Shown one piece after another: positions 55,360 through 63,480 of a DNA stretch of 64,000 nucleotides. Each line of letters begins with the position of its first letter. The stretch's first letter is position 1. The notes under the pieces are model-generated. The model did no database searches and was not told the DNA's origin. It worked only from the letters and a program-made list of their open reading frames with translations. Origin of the DNA: Aliidiomarina iranensis (lineage in GTDB: Bacteria; Pseudomonadota; Gammaproteobacteria; Enterobacterales; Alteromonadaceae). Location: assembly GCF_003987135.1 (NCBI RefSeq), contig NZ_PIPJ01000011.1:1-64000 (forward strand), in the 5' to 3' direction. Made by a program: the position numbers and the translations under genes.

Positions 55360-56322
55360 TTAGTTGCTCACCTTAAAAACTTGAATCATATCGAGAGCGG
55401 GCCCCGATGAGTTGTTTGTTCCGCCCATTACGAAAATTTCATCATCGAACACAACAGCTGCATGATGTCGGCTTCCCTGAAACGGAATATCAGAGAACGC
55501 CCATTCACCGCTATTAAAGTTAAAAGTAAGAACTTGGCTTTGGTTTGTGTAATCACCAAAAACATAGAGGGTATCACCGTGCACTACCGAAGAATGAGCA
55601 CTCACAGCTACGGGTGCATCAGGCATGCTTTCCCATGTGTCACTCATTGGATTCAAGCAATCAAAGCGAGAATAGGTTTGCTCGGTATCATAACCACCAA
55701 TGGCACAAACTTTACCATTATGGGCGAACACGCTGGTTTCTCGTGCATTCGGTAAATCGCTGAACTGTAGCATTTGCCGCTGTTCAAAATTATATGCGGT
55801 AACCAATGAACTTGCTTGATACTCAAACGATTCACCCGCTACCGGGTAATCAAACACTGAGCCGCCTACTACATAGAAATCACCATTGAGGAATACCGCA
55901 CTATTAAACCGGCGTGGCGAAGCCATTTGAGTTCGCGTTACTCGGCCGTTGCGCGTGTTCAAGATCTCAATGGTCGATTCAAGGTAAGCCTGACCACGCC
56001 GAATCCCCACCCCACCGAAAATATAGATAGAATGTTTACCATCCCACACGGCTGACGCATAGCGGCGCGGCAGAAGCTGCACAGGTAGCACTTCCGAGTT
56101 TTTCGTTACTGGGTCAATACGCTCAACACTTCTGTGAAATCCACTTTCATTCGAGCCACCAAATACATAAATGGCGCTATCATCGGCTACTGCAGTATGG
56201 CCGTAGCGAGCAGAGTTTAATTTGAAGGTTTCGGGAGGCGGCATTGAGCTTGCGCAGCCAGAGAGAATAATAATAAGAACCACCGCAAAAAGTGATTTCA
56301 GGCTAAACCGATGAGTAAGCAT
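55360..56322 (-). CDS. Kelch-repeat lipoprotein
   Basis: 320 aa. Signal peptide with lipobox LSGC. The mature protein is built of Kelch motifs, each with a hydrophobic run then GG: IYVFGGSNESGFHRSVERID, IYIFGGVGIRRGQAYLESTIE, FYVVGGSVFD, VCAIGGYDTEQTYSRFD, LYVFGDYTNQSQ and IFVMGGTNNSSG. About six blades make a beta-propeller in the periplasm or on the outer membrane, probably a binding scaffold or sialic-acid-mutarotase-like protein. I chose ATG 56322 for its AGGA site and correct signal peptide. Single gene with its own terminator. Confidence 0.85.
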   Translation of the reverse strand: MLTHRFSLKSLFAVVLIIILSGCASSMPPPETFKLNSARYGHTAVADDSAIYVFGGSNESGFHRSVERIDPVTKNSEVLPVQLLPRRYASAVWDGKHSIYIFGGVGIRRGQAYLESTIEILNTRNGRVTRTQMASPRRFNSAVFLNGDFYVVGGSVFDYPVAGESFEYQASSLVTAYNFEQRQMLQFSDLPNARETSVFAHNGKVCAIGGYDTEQTYSRFDCLNPMSDTWESMPDAPVAVSAHSSVVHGDTLYVFGDYTNQSQVLTFNFNSGEWAFSDIPFQGSRHHAAVVFDDEIFVMGGTNNSSGPALDMIQVFKVSN

Positions 56323-56470
56323 CCTACATCCTGGTAATTTGAGTTCCATTGGGAAGCGAGAATATTACCCACGGCATGAGCAATTGTAAAACAGTTGTTG
56401 CAAAAATTAACTAAGTTTTGCAACCCCGCCTGCGGTTCATTCCAGTAACTGATTGCGTTAACTCATTACA

Positions 56471-57430
56471 TCAACTAAACAGGGTAAAGCTCAATGTTAC
56501 GTAAGTGATGTAACCAAGCACGAGTAATCCGCCCTCGAGCCGGCTCAACCTGCGCCCTGTGTATAAGAAAATCAAGAGAATTACCGATACACCTAACATC
56601 ACCCACTGGTCAAAATCTAAAATTCTTGCATGAACTGGCAGTGGCTGTAATAACGCAGAAATCCCTAATATGCCGAGAAGGTTAAAGATATTGCTACCTA
56701 ACACATTGCCGATGGCCACATCAGCGTGCCGCCGAAAAGCCGCGATCACTGAAATTGATAGCTCGGGTAACGATGTGCCAACTGCCACAAGGGTAAGCCC
56801 TATCACCGCTTCTGAAACACCAAAGGATTCGGCAATACCCACAGCGCCTTTCAACAAAATTTGAGAGCCTATAATTAATAAAAGTAAGCCCGCTAAAACC
56901 GCTGTCATTATCCACAACGATGTTTTCGGTAACGAGGTTACTTCCTTACCTTCGGCTATGTGCAATTCTGCAGAGGGTGCTTGCCCTGAGCGCTCTGTCC
57001 AATAAGCCCAGCTAAGGTAGGCGGCCAAAGCAAAAAGAAAAATAGCGGCATCGATTCGAGCTAATGCACTTCCACCTACTAAAATTAGAAACAAAATACT
57101 GGCAAGAACAACGGTTACTGCATCACGGCGCAACACGAGGGGGCGCACGGCAAGTGGGGTAATTAAGGCGCATAGCCCTAAAATCAATAAAATATTACTG
57201 ATGTTACTGCCGACAACATTGCCCACGGCTATATCCGGCCGGCCGCTCATTGCCGCATCTATTGAAACCACCAGTTCGGGCATTGAGGTACCAAAGCCTA
57301 CAATTAGCAAACCGCTCAGCAGCGGGGAAATGCCCAGCCTACCGGCCGCAGCCAGCGAGCCTCTGATAAGTACTTCACCGCCACCCGTGAGAAAAGCAAT
57401 GCCGATGGCGACAAAGAGTAGATCCAACAT
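56471..57430 (-). CDS. calcium/sodium antiporter (YrbG-like)
   Basis: 319 aa inner-membrane cation exchanger of the CaCA family. About ten helices, with two inverted alpha-repeats: GFGTSMPELVVSIDAAMSG with GNVVGSNISNILLILG, and AVGTSLPELSISVIAAFR with GNVLGSNIFNLLGILG. Both P-E-L motifs carry the ion-binding Glu. It exports Ca2+ in exchange for Na+ or H+. AAGG lies 9 nt before the ATG. Confidence 0.92.
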   Translation of the reverse strand: MLDLLFVAIGIAFLTGGGEVLIRGSLAAAGRLGISPLLSGLLIVGFGTSMPELVVSIDAAMSGRPDIAVGNVVGSNISNILLILGLCALITPLAVRPLVLRRDAVTVVLASILFLILVGGSALARIDAAIFLFALAAYLSWAYWTERSGQAPSAELHIAEGKEVTSLPKTSLWIMTAVLAGLLLLIIGSQILLKGAVGIAESFGVSEAVIGLTLVAVGTSLPELSISVIAAFRRHADVAIGNVLGSNIFNLLGILGISALLQPLPVHARILDFDQWVMLGVSVILLIFLYTGRRLSRLEGGLLVLGYITYVTLSFTLFS

Positions 57431-57535
57431 ATTTAAGAACCTTGTTCTTGGAAAATAACTGGGATGGATGTTTTCAGAGTTCTATGCAAGATACAAGGTT
57501 ATTTTATGAGAGCTCCTATAAGCTAGCTGCAGCGT

Positions 57536-57781
57536 TCACGCGATAATTTTGAGTGAAATATAGGGCACAATAATAAACACGGTAATCGCTATTTTGTAGT
57601 TTGCAAGGTATTGAAAGTAGGCTTTTTGTAGATCTGTTTCCGATAATCCAAATAATTTTGCATGAATACCGGTAACCGTTTTACGCATGGTAACTAAGGC
57701 AAGAGTTGCCAATAGCAGAATAGCGATATTTATTATTGCTGCCCAACCAAGAAATTCTGTTAAGTTATCAATTGTGATCAT
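57536..57781 (-). CDS. small two-helix membrane protein (DUF6868-like)
   Basis: 81 aa. Helix 1 is GWAAIINIAILLLATLAL, then a soluble stretch IHAKLFGLSETDLQKAYFQYLANYK, and helix 2 FIIVPYISLKI. I recall this pattern as DUF6868, but the match is from memory. The ATG at 57781 is preferred; a GTG at 57799 is in frame without a ribosome-binding site. Function unknown. Confidence 0.7.
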   Translation of the reverse strand: MITIDNLTEFLGWAAIINIAILLLATLALVTMRKTVTGIHAKLFGLSETDLQKAYFQYLANYKIAITVFIIVPYISLKIIA

Positions 57782-57838
57782 AAGTTTTATAGCTCCCACA
57801 GAAGTTGTTTAAGTGAATTCTAAGCTCATTTAAAACAC

Positions 57839-58279
57839 TTAACTTACCTGTAATACCAAATAACTTATAAAAATATAGCGCAATAACTTGCCCGCCGTTA
57901 CTAAGATTAAAAACCATAATAACCGAACCCGTAAAATACCCGCGATAACGGTTAGTGGGTCACCAATAACGGGAACCCAAGCAAAGCACAACGACAGCAT
58001 TCCATACTTCTTAAAACGCGCTTCAGCTCGAACAAAATCACTATCCGACATTCTCAACCACTTTTTCACTACCACCAAACTTGCCCAGTAGCCCAAAGCA
58101 TAGTTTGTTAACGAACCTGCTACATTACCAATAGTGGCAACTATAATTAGTGTTATCGGTGATAGGCCGTTAAGAAGTAAGGCACTCAGAACAACTTCTG
58201 AGCTTAACGGTAAAATTGTAGCGGCTAAAAAAGCCGCCACAAACAGGCCTAAGTACCCAAGCTCAAAAAGATATTCCAC
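57839..58279 (-). CDS. YqaA family membrane protein (DedA/SNARE-associated type)
   Basis: 146 aa with four or five helices. It fits YqaA, a short relative of DedA: FLAATILPLSSEVVLSALL near the N-terminus, NVAGSLTNYALGYW in the middle and AWVPVIGDPLTVIAG, where G and R/P residues are family-conserved. DedA-like proteins act in lipid flipping and membrane homeostasis. The start is a GTG at 58279 with a poor ribosome-binding site. It lies 57 nt upstream of the DUF6868-like gene. Confidence 0.85.
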   Translation of the reverse strand: MEYLFELGYLGLFVAAFLAATILPLSSEVVLSALLLNGLSPITLIIVATIGNVAGSLTNYALGYWASLVVVKKWLRMSDSDFVRAEARFKKYGMLSLCFAWVPVIGDPLTVIAGILRVRLLWFLILVTAGKLLRYIFISYLVLQVS

Positions 58280-58359
58280 TATTTACCACAACCCACGTTT
58301 GCTTGGCATCCAGCTTTTAATTCTATCTACAACGGCCTAGATTTATTTGCTAGCTGATA

Positions 58360-59709
58360 TCAGAGCGTATCCTTCACCAATTTCCCGTCTTTCATGATCA
58401 CTACGAAATTACTTTCTGGATCGGCAAGTAAGGTAATATCGGTAAGAGGATTACCATCCACCAACAACAAATCGGCAAGTGCGCCATTCTCAACAACGCC
58501 CAGCCTTCCTGAATAGGGGCTTCGCAATCCGGAAAGCGCCAGCAGTTGAGCATTATCGTGAGTTACTAACTTCAGAATTTCTGCATTGGAGAACCACTCA
58601 GCAAGTGGCGGTATGTAAGAATTCTGTTCTTTATTCAGATCCGGCTCAAACAAGAAATCAGTTCCCCAAGCGAGCTTTACACCAAGATCACGCGCCATAG
58701 GCCAAAGGCGCGCCTGCCCTTCAAGAACGGGTTGACGCTTCGCCACGCGCTGAGGGTCCATATCCGGCGTGCTCGAACGTAAAACCTGGGTAGATAACCA
58801 AACGTCATGCTCAACCATCATCTTTAGCGTTTCTTCATCGAGCATTTGGCCGTGATCGATCACTCTTACACCCGCCTCAATTGCGCGCTGAACTGCGCGT
58901 GGTGTATATGCATGAACGGTTACGTAGGTACCCCAATCCTCAGCAGCTTCCACCGCTGCTCGCATCTCATCAAGCGTATATTGTGTCACGTCAATTGGAT
59001 CATAGGCTGAAGATGTACCACCTCCGGCCATAAGCTTAATTTGGCTTGCCCCGAACCGTAAATTCTCGCGCACCGCGGTTAACACATCATCTCGCCCATC
59101 AGCAATAAATGTGGCGCCCATTTGTTCGGCACGAGAAACTTCACCAAAGAAACGCCGTGAGCGTTCGTGCGGCATGCGAAAATCGCCATGGCCGGCTGTT
59201 TGGCTAACAGTGGCACCCGAAGGCCAAATGCGTGGCCCGCTGATTTGCCCAGCATCAATCGCAGCTTTTAATTCAAATATCGGCCCGCCAGCGTCACGTA
59301 CCGTGGTGAATCCGCGCAACAAAGTTTCTTCTGCATTGCGAGCCGCTGCTGCACCTGCTTTAGCTGGTGTTAAATCTGGCGACATAAGATCGGCCATGCT
59401 CAGCGCACCGAAAGTCATGTGTACGTGCACATCAATAAGGCCGGGCATTAAAGTACGCCCTTCCCCTTGAATGATGCGCGTATCTGCTCGGCGATCAACA
59501 GGAATTGGGTCAGTAGTGATACGCTCAATAACATTTCCGCGTACGAGCACGTTAGAAGGCGCCGAGAGCGCACTACCCGTGCCGTCGAAAACGCGCACGT
59601 TTTCAAACAATACAACAGTAGGCTCAGTATCTTTAGTATAGCCAAAGGCAGAAATGAAAAAGCTGAATACAAATAAAGCAACGGCATATGTTTTTAGCAC
59701 GGCACGCAT
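58360..59709 (-). CDS. exported amidohydrolase
   Basis: 449 aa with a signal peptide (first ~23 residues). Binuclear metal site of the amidohydrolase superfamily: H95 and H97 in LIDVHVHMTFG, a probable carbamylated K225 in QIKLMAGGG, H266 in VTVHAYTP, H286 in VIDHGQML, and D351 in GTDFLF. It resembles Xaa-Pro or other N-acyl-amino-acid dipeptidases (Sgx9260-type). The substrate is uncertain. AGAGG lies 5 nt upstream of the ATG. Stands alone. Confidence 0.9.
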   Translation of the reverse strand: MRAVLKTYAVALFVFSFFISAFGYTKDTEPTVVLFENVRVFDGTGSALSAPSNVLVRGNVIERITTDPIPVDRRADTRIIQGEGRTLMPGLIDVHVHMTFGALSMADLMSPDLTPAKAGAAAARNAEETLLRGFTTVRDAGGPIFELKAAIDAGQISGPRIWPSGATVSQTAGHGDFRMPHERSRRFFGEVSRAEQMGATFIADGRDDVLTAVRENLRFGASQIKLMAGGGTSSAYDPIDVTQYTLDEMRAAVEAAEDWGTYVTVHAYTPRAVQRAIEAGVRVIDHGQMLDEETLKMMVEHDVWLSTQVLRSSTPDMDPQRVAKRQPVLEGQARLWPMARDLGVKLAWGTDFLFEPDLNKEQNSYIPPLAEWFSNAEILKLVTHDNAQLLALSGLRSPYSGRLGVVENGALADLLLVDGNPLTDITLLADPESNFVVIMKDGKLVKDTL

Positions 59710-59787
59710 GTGAACCTCTATTTTGTTGGTTAATCGCGATCTTTCACGAAGTAGAATACAAATATATAGATAATTAACGCACCTAGA

Positions 59788-60240
59788 TTACAACGAAATA
59801 CGCGTTAGCTCTTCCAGTTTTTCTGCGCTTGGGCAACTTACCTTTTCCAGAGTGAACGTAGGAACCATGTTGGCTACGAATGGAATCAGCATTGCACCAG
59901 CCATCTCAGGGTTAGGCTTGCCTGCTAAGCAAACTGTTTTATTTTCCTCCAATTCGATATCAATTGATGAAGGTGGGCTTCCACTGGCCTTTGCCTGAAT
60001 TAAATGCTTACCAGCATCAATCTCTACCTGTGCATACTGATTATTTCTAAGTTCCATAAAGTATTCGTCATCTTTTCCAACAAAAAGGCTCACGCCTCCC
60101 GCTTGAAAAGCACTCTCTCGGTATACAAGTATACTCGCGGTTCCCTTATTCGTGTTGGTAACAAGTTGCGCATCCGTTGAAATCGATGTACACCCAGTAA
60201 AAACGATTAAAGGTAAGAAAACAATTGCTAAAAATCTCAT
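59788..60240 (-). CDS. uncharacterised lipoprotein, DUF2846-like
   Basis: 150 aa with lipobox FTGC (Cys at 17). The mature part is beta-rich: ASILVYRESAFQAGGVSLFVGKD, then QYAQVEIDAGKHLIQA, a pattern close to DUF2846 lipoproteins. Then comes a Cys-containing loop (TVCLAGKP) and a hydrophobic stretch (AGAMLIPFVANMVPT). Function unknown. An AAGGA site lies 7 nt upstream. It follows the next gene by 30 nt on the same strand. Confidence 0.72.
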   Translation of the reverse strand: MRFLAIVFLPLIVFTGCTSISTDAQLVTNTNKGTASILVYRESAFQAGGVSLFVGKDDEYFMELRNNQYAQVEIDAGKHLIQAKASGSPPSSIDIELEENKTVCLAGKPNPEMAGAMLIPFVANMVPTFTLEKVSCPSAEKLEELTRISL

Positions 60241-60270
60241 GAATTTTCCTTAATTATCATATTTTTATAG

Positions 60271-60906
60271 TTACTCTAGTACAAAAAAATAAAAAGTATC
60301 CCGAATGACGTAGAGAATAGTTATTACAACGTATGCTCGGGCAAGAAAGTACCATAATGAACTTGAATTCACGGCGCAGCGCCAAATAGCTACTGTTGAC
60401 CAAACAAAATAGCTAAGCATGAGCGCAAGTAAAAGCACTACTACAAGCACTGGAATTTTGTCTATCAACCACATAAATGCTCCGGTCAATAGAAGAGTGC
60501 CAAGAAAATGGTACACCCAAAACACAAGCCACAATGATTCTCCTCCGTGCCATGCGGAGCGGAGTATTCCTGGTTGTTCGATAGGTTCTTGCATGTTCTT
60601 GCGGAACGCAAAATAAGCGAATAAAGCACACAAGATTAAAATAGTTAAAAATAGCAATTTGTTTATTTGATGAGCTCTAGAAAACTGTCTATTAGTGGTT
60701 CGTATATTCTCCGAGTGCGTTTCATTTATACCGACTGCAATATCAGCCGCTTGTTCATGGCTAAGCTCTAAAAAATCCGCCTTCTCAAATTCGAATATCC
60801 TCGGTAATTGAACATCTGATTGCACCTTATGAAGGGTCGAAATATATACCGAGTACCCCGCTAGTCCAAGCACTAGAGACATTATCACAACCAGTAATGC
60901 TTTCAT
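60271..60906 (-). CDS. uncharacterised membrane protein
   Basis: 211 aa. An N-terminal helix (about 3-22), a soluble loop (24-78), then four or five helices to the end. The loop is acidic and has FEFEKADFLELSHEQAADIAVG; the last helices are aromatic (FVWSTVAIWRC, YVVITILYVIRDTFYFF). No family recognised. GGAG is 7 nt upstream of the ATG. It abuts the distal end of the cassette region on its 5' side, and with the DUF2846-like gene may be the first pair outside the array. Confidence 0.65.
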   Translation of the reverse strand: MKALLVVIMSLVLGLAGYSVYISTLHKVQSDVQLPRIFEFEKADFLELSHEQAADIAVGINETHSENIRTTNRQFSRAHQINKLLFLTILILCALFAYFAFRKNMQEPIEQPGILRSAWHGGESLWLVFWVYHFLGTLLLTGAFMWLIDKIPVLVVVLLLALMLSYFVWSTVAIWRCAVNSSSLWYFLARAYVVITILYVIRDTFYFFVLE

Positions 60907-60944
60907 TCTATACTCCGATTTTTTCTTCGAATTCTAGCGCTTAA

Positions 60945-60975
60945 ATTCAGCGGATAAGACCTGGTTAGCGCCGAC
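60945..60975 (-). other. weak attC-like half site after the last cassette
   Basis: On minus, GGCGCTAACCAGG... runs through TTATCCGCTGAATTTAAGCGC, giving AGCGC-type arms and a CTAAC box, but no matching GTTRRRY partner. It lies about 12 nt after the GNAT stop, where an attC would be expected. It may be a degraded last site. Low confidence. Confidence 0.3.
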
Positions 60976-60987
60976 AATACCCACTTT

Positions 60988-61413
60988 TCAGGAGAGCTCG
61001 GCTACCATATTAAAAAAACGCTCATCTTCGCTTTGTGTAACAAAACCGTTCCTTTGGTAAAGGCTAACCGCAGGGCTAATTTTTAATACCCTTAATGCGA
61101 GTTTACTTAAATTTGCATTTAAAGTTCGAGTTTTAGCTTCTTGTATTGCTACTTGTCCTATTCCTTTATTTTGCGCCGATGAAATAACCTGAAGATCTCG
61201 TAAGAAACAGCAATCATTTTCAAATTGCAAGCGCATAACGCCAACAACTTCCTGCTTATAAATGATGTCATAGTTATCAAGCTCAACAGTAACTTCATAC
61301 ACCTTTAACACGTCCCATTCCGGCGCAAATTGCTCGTAATAAACTCGCATGTTATCGAAAGTAAAGTTAGCCGCTCTCCTGAGGTTTTTAGAGCGCACAA
61401 ATGTTATATCCAT
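60988..61413 (-). CDS. GNAT family N-acetyltransferase, probable cassette gene
   Basis: 141 aa. Acetyl-CoA-binding GNAT core: RDLQVISSAQNKGIGQVAIQEA, with the Q/R-x-x-G-x-G/A loop written as QNKGIG, then ALRVLKISPAVSLYQRNGF near the end. The substrate is unknown. The ATG at 61413 has GGAGG 4 nt upstream. It lies between attC-like elements and is the gene nearest the end of the cassette series. Confidence 0.8.
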   Translation of the reverse strand: MDITFVRSKNLRRAANFTFDNMRVYYEQFAPEWDVLKVYEVTVELDNYDIIYKQEVVGVMRLQFENDCCFLRDLQVISSAQNKGIGQVAIQEAKTRTLNANLSKLALRVLKISPAVSLYQRNGFVTQSEDERFFNMVAELS

Positions 61414-61441
61414 CGAGCCTCCAAAAGCCCACAAATAAACA

Positions 61442-61509
61442 CAGCAACGAGCAAACACCCTGCTAACGCAGGGAGTAAATTTAATTGTTTTGTTATGTGC
61501 TCGTTAAAG
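61442..61509 (-). repeat. diverged attC-like hairpin
   Basis: AACGAGCA (61446-61453) pairs with TGCTCGTT (61498-61505), and an inner perfect stem CCCTGC/GCAGGG (61458-61473) forms the tip. The outer arm on plus ends in GTTAAAG. The length (about 68 nt) and paired ends suit attC, but the other core box (GTTGCTG on minus) departs from GTTRRRY. It lies between the secreted-protein gene and the GNAT gene. Confidence 0.45.
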
Positions 61510-61559
61510 CATTACAAAAAGAAAAACTACAACAAGCATGATTATGATAGCTGCGCGAA

Positions 61560-61613
61560 GAAGTTAGTATCCGGCTCCGGCGGCGCTAACTGCCGCAGCC
61601 TAATGAGTTGGAT
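61560..61613 (-). repeat. attC-like remnant after the two-gene cassette
   Basis: ATCCAAC (61613-61607) fits RYYYAAC exactly and begins at the base after the stop codon of the preceding gene. GC-rich arms follow (GGCTGCGGC and GCCGCCGGAGCC), but no full R' box is present. It may be a truncated site or one arm of a composite attC with the hairpin at 61442-61509. Confidence 0.38.
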
Positions 61614-62051
61614 TTATCTCATGCTATCATTCAGAGGGTGTTCGTTCTGAAGTAAGGTAATGACTTCATTACACTGCTTCTGCCTATAAAAGTCAGATAC
61701 TGTCCAAAATTCTTCAGCTTGCATTTTTAACAAGTAATCGTATTCTTGGTCCATTACTCGAACCTGCTCCAATAGCCAATCATATTCATTCAGCCAGTGG
61801 GCTATTTTTGAACCACCATCCGATGAGCCACAAGGTTCAATTGCTGTTTCAATGATCGATAATAGCCAAGGACCTGCTGAGCCTACAAATTGGCAGCGAT
61901 TTGCTTCTTTAGAGCAGATCTCTATTGCAGCAGATGAGCTTTTGTATTGAGAGAGTTCAGCTTCTTCATTATCTATCGAAATAGTCGATGCAATGAACAG
62001 CAATGTGAAGGAATAAGCAACTAACTGGATTGTTATGAAATGGCCGATCAC
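61614..62051 (-). CDS. exported protein, second gene of a probable two-gene cassette
   Basis: 145 aa from a GTG at 62051 that overlaps the stop of the GFA-family gene (GTGA). A signal peptide spans about residues 1-25. The mature part has four or five Cys (IEICSKEANRCQF, EPCGSSD, QKQCNEV), likely disulfide-bonded in the periplasm, and is otherwise helical. No family recognised. Its stop abuts an attC-like R'' box. Confidence 0.62.
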   Translation of the reverse strand: MIGHFITIQLVAYSFTLLFIASTISIDNEEAELSQYKSSSAAIEICSKEANRCQFVGSAGPWLLSIIETAIEPCGSSDGGSKIAHWLNEYDWLLEQVRVMDQEYDYLLKMQAEEFWTVSDFYRQKQCNEVITLLQNEHPLNDSMR

Positions 62052-62449
62052 TCTGGCAGCCCTTCAAATGTTTGCACACCATCTAAACCGTTATCCCAAT
62101 TAGCTTTACTGGATGTAAAGATGTGAGCTGTTGGCGACATATCGATTTCCGTATCCAAGCACCCTGCGGGAACGGCGACCTGACCTACCTCATGAATACT
62201 TGGCACTGCGGAACCGCAGAATTTACAAAAGCTCTTCTTGTGGCGAGTCCCTGGAAGCGTGAAAGTGGTCACAGAATCAGAGCCCGCTAACCAATTCAAC
62301 TTAGCTGAACTCGAAAATAAATTAGCCGCATGAGCAGAGCCTGTATCCTTTTGGCAATGCCGACAATGACACAGGTAAAATCCCTCAAACATGCCTTGCA
62401 TTTTAAATTTCACATTGCCACACAAACAAGAGCCAAAATATTCACTCAT
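62048..62449 (-). CDS. GFA/CENP-V family protein, cassette gene
   Basis: 133 aa. Zinc-binding Mss4-like fold with CLCGNVKF, CHCRHCQKDTGS and SFCKFCGSAVP supplying the Cys ligands. The family includes glutathione-dependent formaldehyde-activating enzyme, but most members have other or unknown roles. The ATG at 62449 has GGGGG upstream. It directly follows the core box of the attC at 62482-62556, so it is the first gene of its cassette. Confidence 0.82.
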   Translation of the reverse strand: MSEYFGSCLCGNVKFKMQGMFEGFYLCHCRHCQKDTGSAHAANLFSSSAKLNWLAGSDSVTTFTLPGTRHKKSFCKFCGSAVPSIHEVGQVAVPAGCLDTEIDMSPTAHIFTSSKANWDNGLDGVQTFEGLPE

Positions 62450-62481
62450 CAATTTCCCCCTATCGGCTGCAGATCTAGCAC

Positions 62482-62556
62482 ACATAACGCTCGACATAAC
62501 CAGCGTGCTTTAGTGCGTCCGGTGCCGCAGGCGCGTAGTTAATTGACTTGTTATGC
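62482..62556 (-). repeat. attC site
   Basis: 75-bp imperfect palindrome read on minus: R'' box GCATAAC (62556-62550), then AAGTC... to GAGC and R' box GTTATGT (62488-62482). The outer arms pair as TAACAAGTCAATTAACTACGCG with TAACGCTCGACATAACCAGCG. The stop codon TAA of the preceding gene lies inside the R'' box, a hallmark of cassette genes. A second GTTATGT (62500-62494) lies just before the end. Confidence 0.78.
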
Positions 62557-63111
62557 ATTTGCGCTCAAACCACGCCACCGATTCTCTAGCACCAGTATTG
62601 CAAAGACGTAAAGCAAGACAATTACTGCAGAAACCGCTAGAAACCGATGATCTGGGAAAAGGTACCAAACCAATAAAACTGCCACTGTTCTGGCAACTCC
62701 ATGCACTAGCCCAATCCAATGCCGAATCATCCAAGAAATCGGAAGCCACATTAGCCCTGTCAGAATTCCGACGCTAAGCGGCAACGAGGTGTAATCAATC
62801 AGGAAGAAGGGTATCGCAATGGCGTATACAAGAGCTGACATGCCTACTGAGTAGAAAAAGAGTGTGTCAAAAGTATTCTTTGGCCTGTTTTTATCAAGAA
62901 AATTTTCGCCAGTAAACTTTGATATAAACATCCCCAGATAGACAATTGAACCGGTAGCTGCAAAAAGAACCAAAGAAATTGCAAAGGGGCTAAGAAAAAG
63001 CGAACTAATTCCAATTAAAATCCATGCAATCATTCCTGCGATTGGAGTCGCTATCAAACGGCGCCGAGCAAACTCGTCTCTTTGCTCATCTAGGGATCTT
63101 TCTTTCTGCAT
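62551..63111 (-). CDS. uncharacterised four-helix membrane protein, cassette gene
   Basis: 186 aa. A charged N-terminus (KERSLDEQRDEFARRR), then about five or six helices starting PIAGMIAWILIGISS and ending LAVSAVIVLLYVFAIL. No motif recognised. GAGGA lies 7 nt upstream of the ATG. Its TAA is part of the attC at 62482-62556, and its leader starts at the core box of the attC at 63133-63237. One gene per cassette. Confidence 0.72.
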   Translation of the reverse strand: MQKERSLDEQRDEFARRRLIATPIAGMIAWILIGISSLFLSPFAISLVLFAATGSIVYLGMFISKFTGENFLDKNRPKNTFDTLFFYSVGMSALVYAIAIPFFLIDYTSLPLSVGILTGLMWLPISWMIRHWIGLVHGVARTVAVLLVWYLFPDHRFLAVSAVIVLLYVFAILVLENRWRGLSANA

Positions 63112-63132
63112 CAGAGTTCCTCATAGGGTAAT

Positions 63133-63237
63133 ACATAACGCCGCCAAAAACGGTACAAAATTGATAGCTTTTTTTTTACACCGTTTTCAATAAAAGTGAC
63201 TGCGAGTTTGTGACCGGTTTGATTGGCCTTGTTAGGT
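63133..63237 (-). repeat. attC site
   Basis: 105-bp element on minus: ACCTAAC (63237-63231), AAGGCCAATCAAACCGGTCACAAA arm, central loop, TTTTGTACCG-TTTTTGG arm, GGC, then GTTATGT (63139-63133). Both core boxes are good (GTTRRRY on the complement of the first is perfect: GTTAGGT). The arms CCAATCAAACCGG and CCAAAAACGG align as imperfect complements. The size and ends resemble the long Vibrio-type repeats. Confidence 0.75.
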
Positions 63238-63401
63238 TTATTCAGTCGAACCGCTCGATGGCTTTGGTATGGTAATCCATTCCTTATATAAAACCCAATC
63301 TCCAAAGGGTGTCTATAAATCTCAGGCCTTACCCGTGAATGGGATCGTAGATGTGACCAAAGCCAAGACTAAAAGAATGATTAAAGTAACTCTCATAGAA
63401 A
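63238..63401 (-). pseudogene. mini-cassette with a broken signal-peptide ORF
   Basis: 164 bp between two attC sites. It contains a 24-codon frame (63396-63322) whose product MRVTLIILLVLALVTST... is a near-complete signal peptide that stops at TGA without a mature domain. A second short frame, MDYHTKAIERFD, ends at TGA five bases before the next attC. It looks like an exported-protein gene that lost its middle, or a cassette with a non-coding role. No SD is visible before the ATG. Confidence 0.45.
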
Positions 63402-63477
63402 GCCTAACGCACGCGTAAAGGGCGCGATGTACGAGCGTTGAGCGCCAAACGGGTAGTTTTGAAGGTGTTTGTTATAT
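63402..63477 (-). repeat. attC site
   Basis: 76-bp element on minus: ATATAAC (63477-63471), AAACACCTTCAAAAC arm, inner stem GGCGC/GCGCC, then CGTGC and GTTAGGC (63408-63402), which fits GTTRRRY exactly. TAACAAACAC pairs with TAACGCACGC from the other end. It begins 3 nt after the stop of the gene at 63481-63993. Confidence 0.8.
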
Positions 63478-63480
63478 AGT

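Noticed and set aside
61501-61560. Possible short peptide genes in the spacer between cassettes
   Set aside because: No frame has both a start signal and a plausible composition; the sequence is better explained by the attC-like elements.
63111-63305. 64-codon minus-strand open frame in the cassette region
   Set aside because: It begins at a TTG and runs straight through the attC at 63133-63237, so it is read-through of the recombination site, not a gene.
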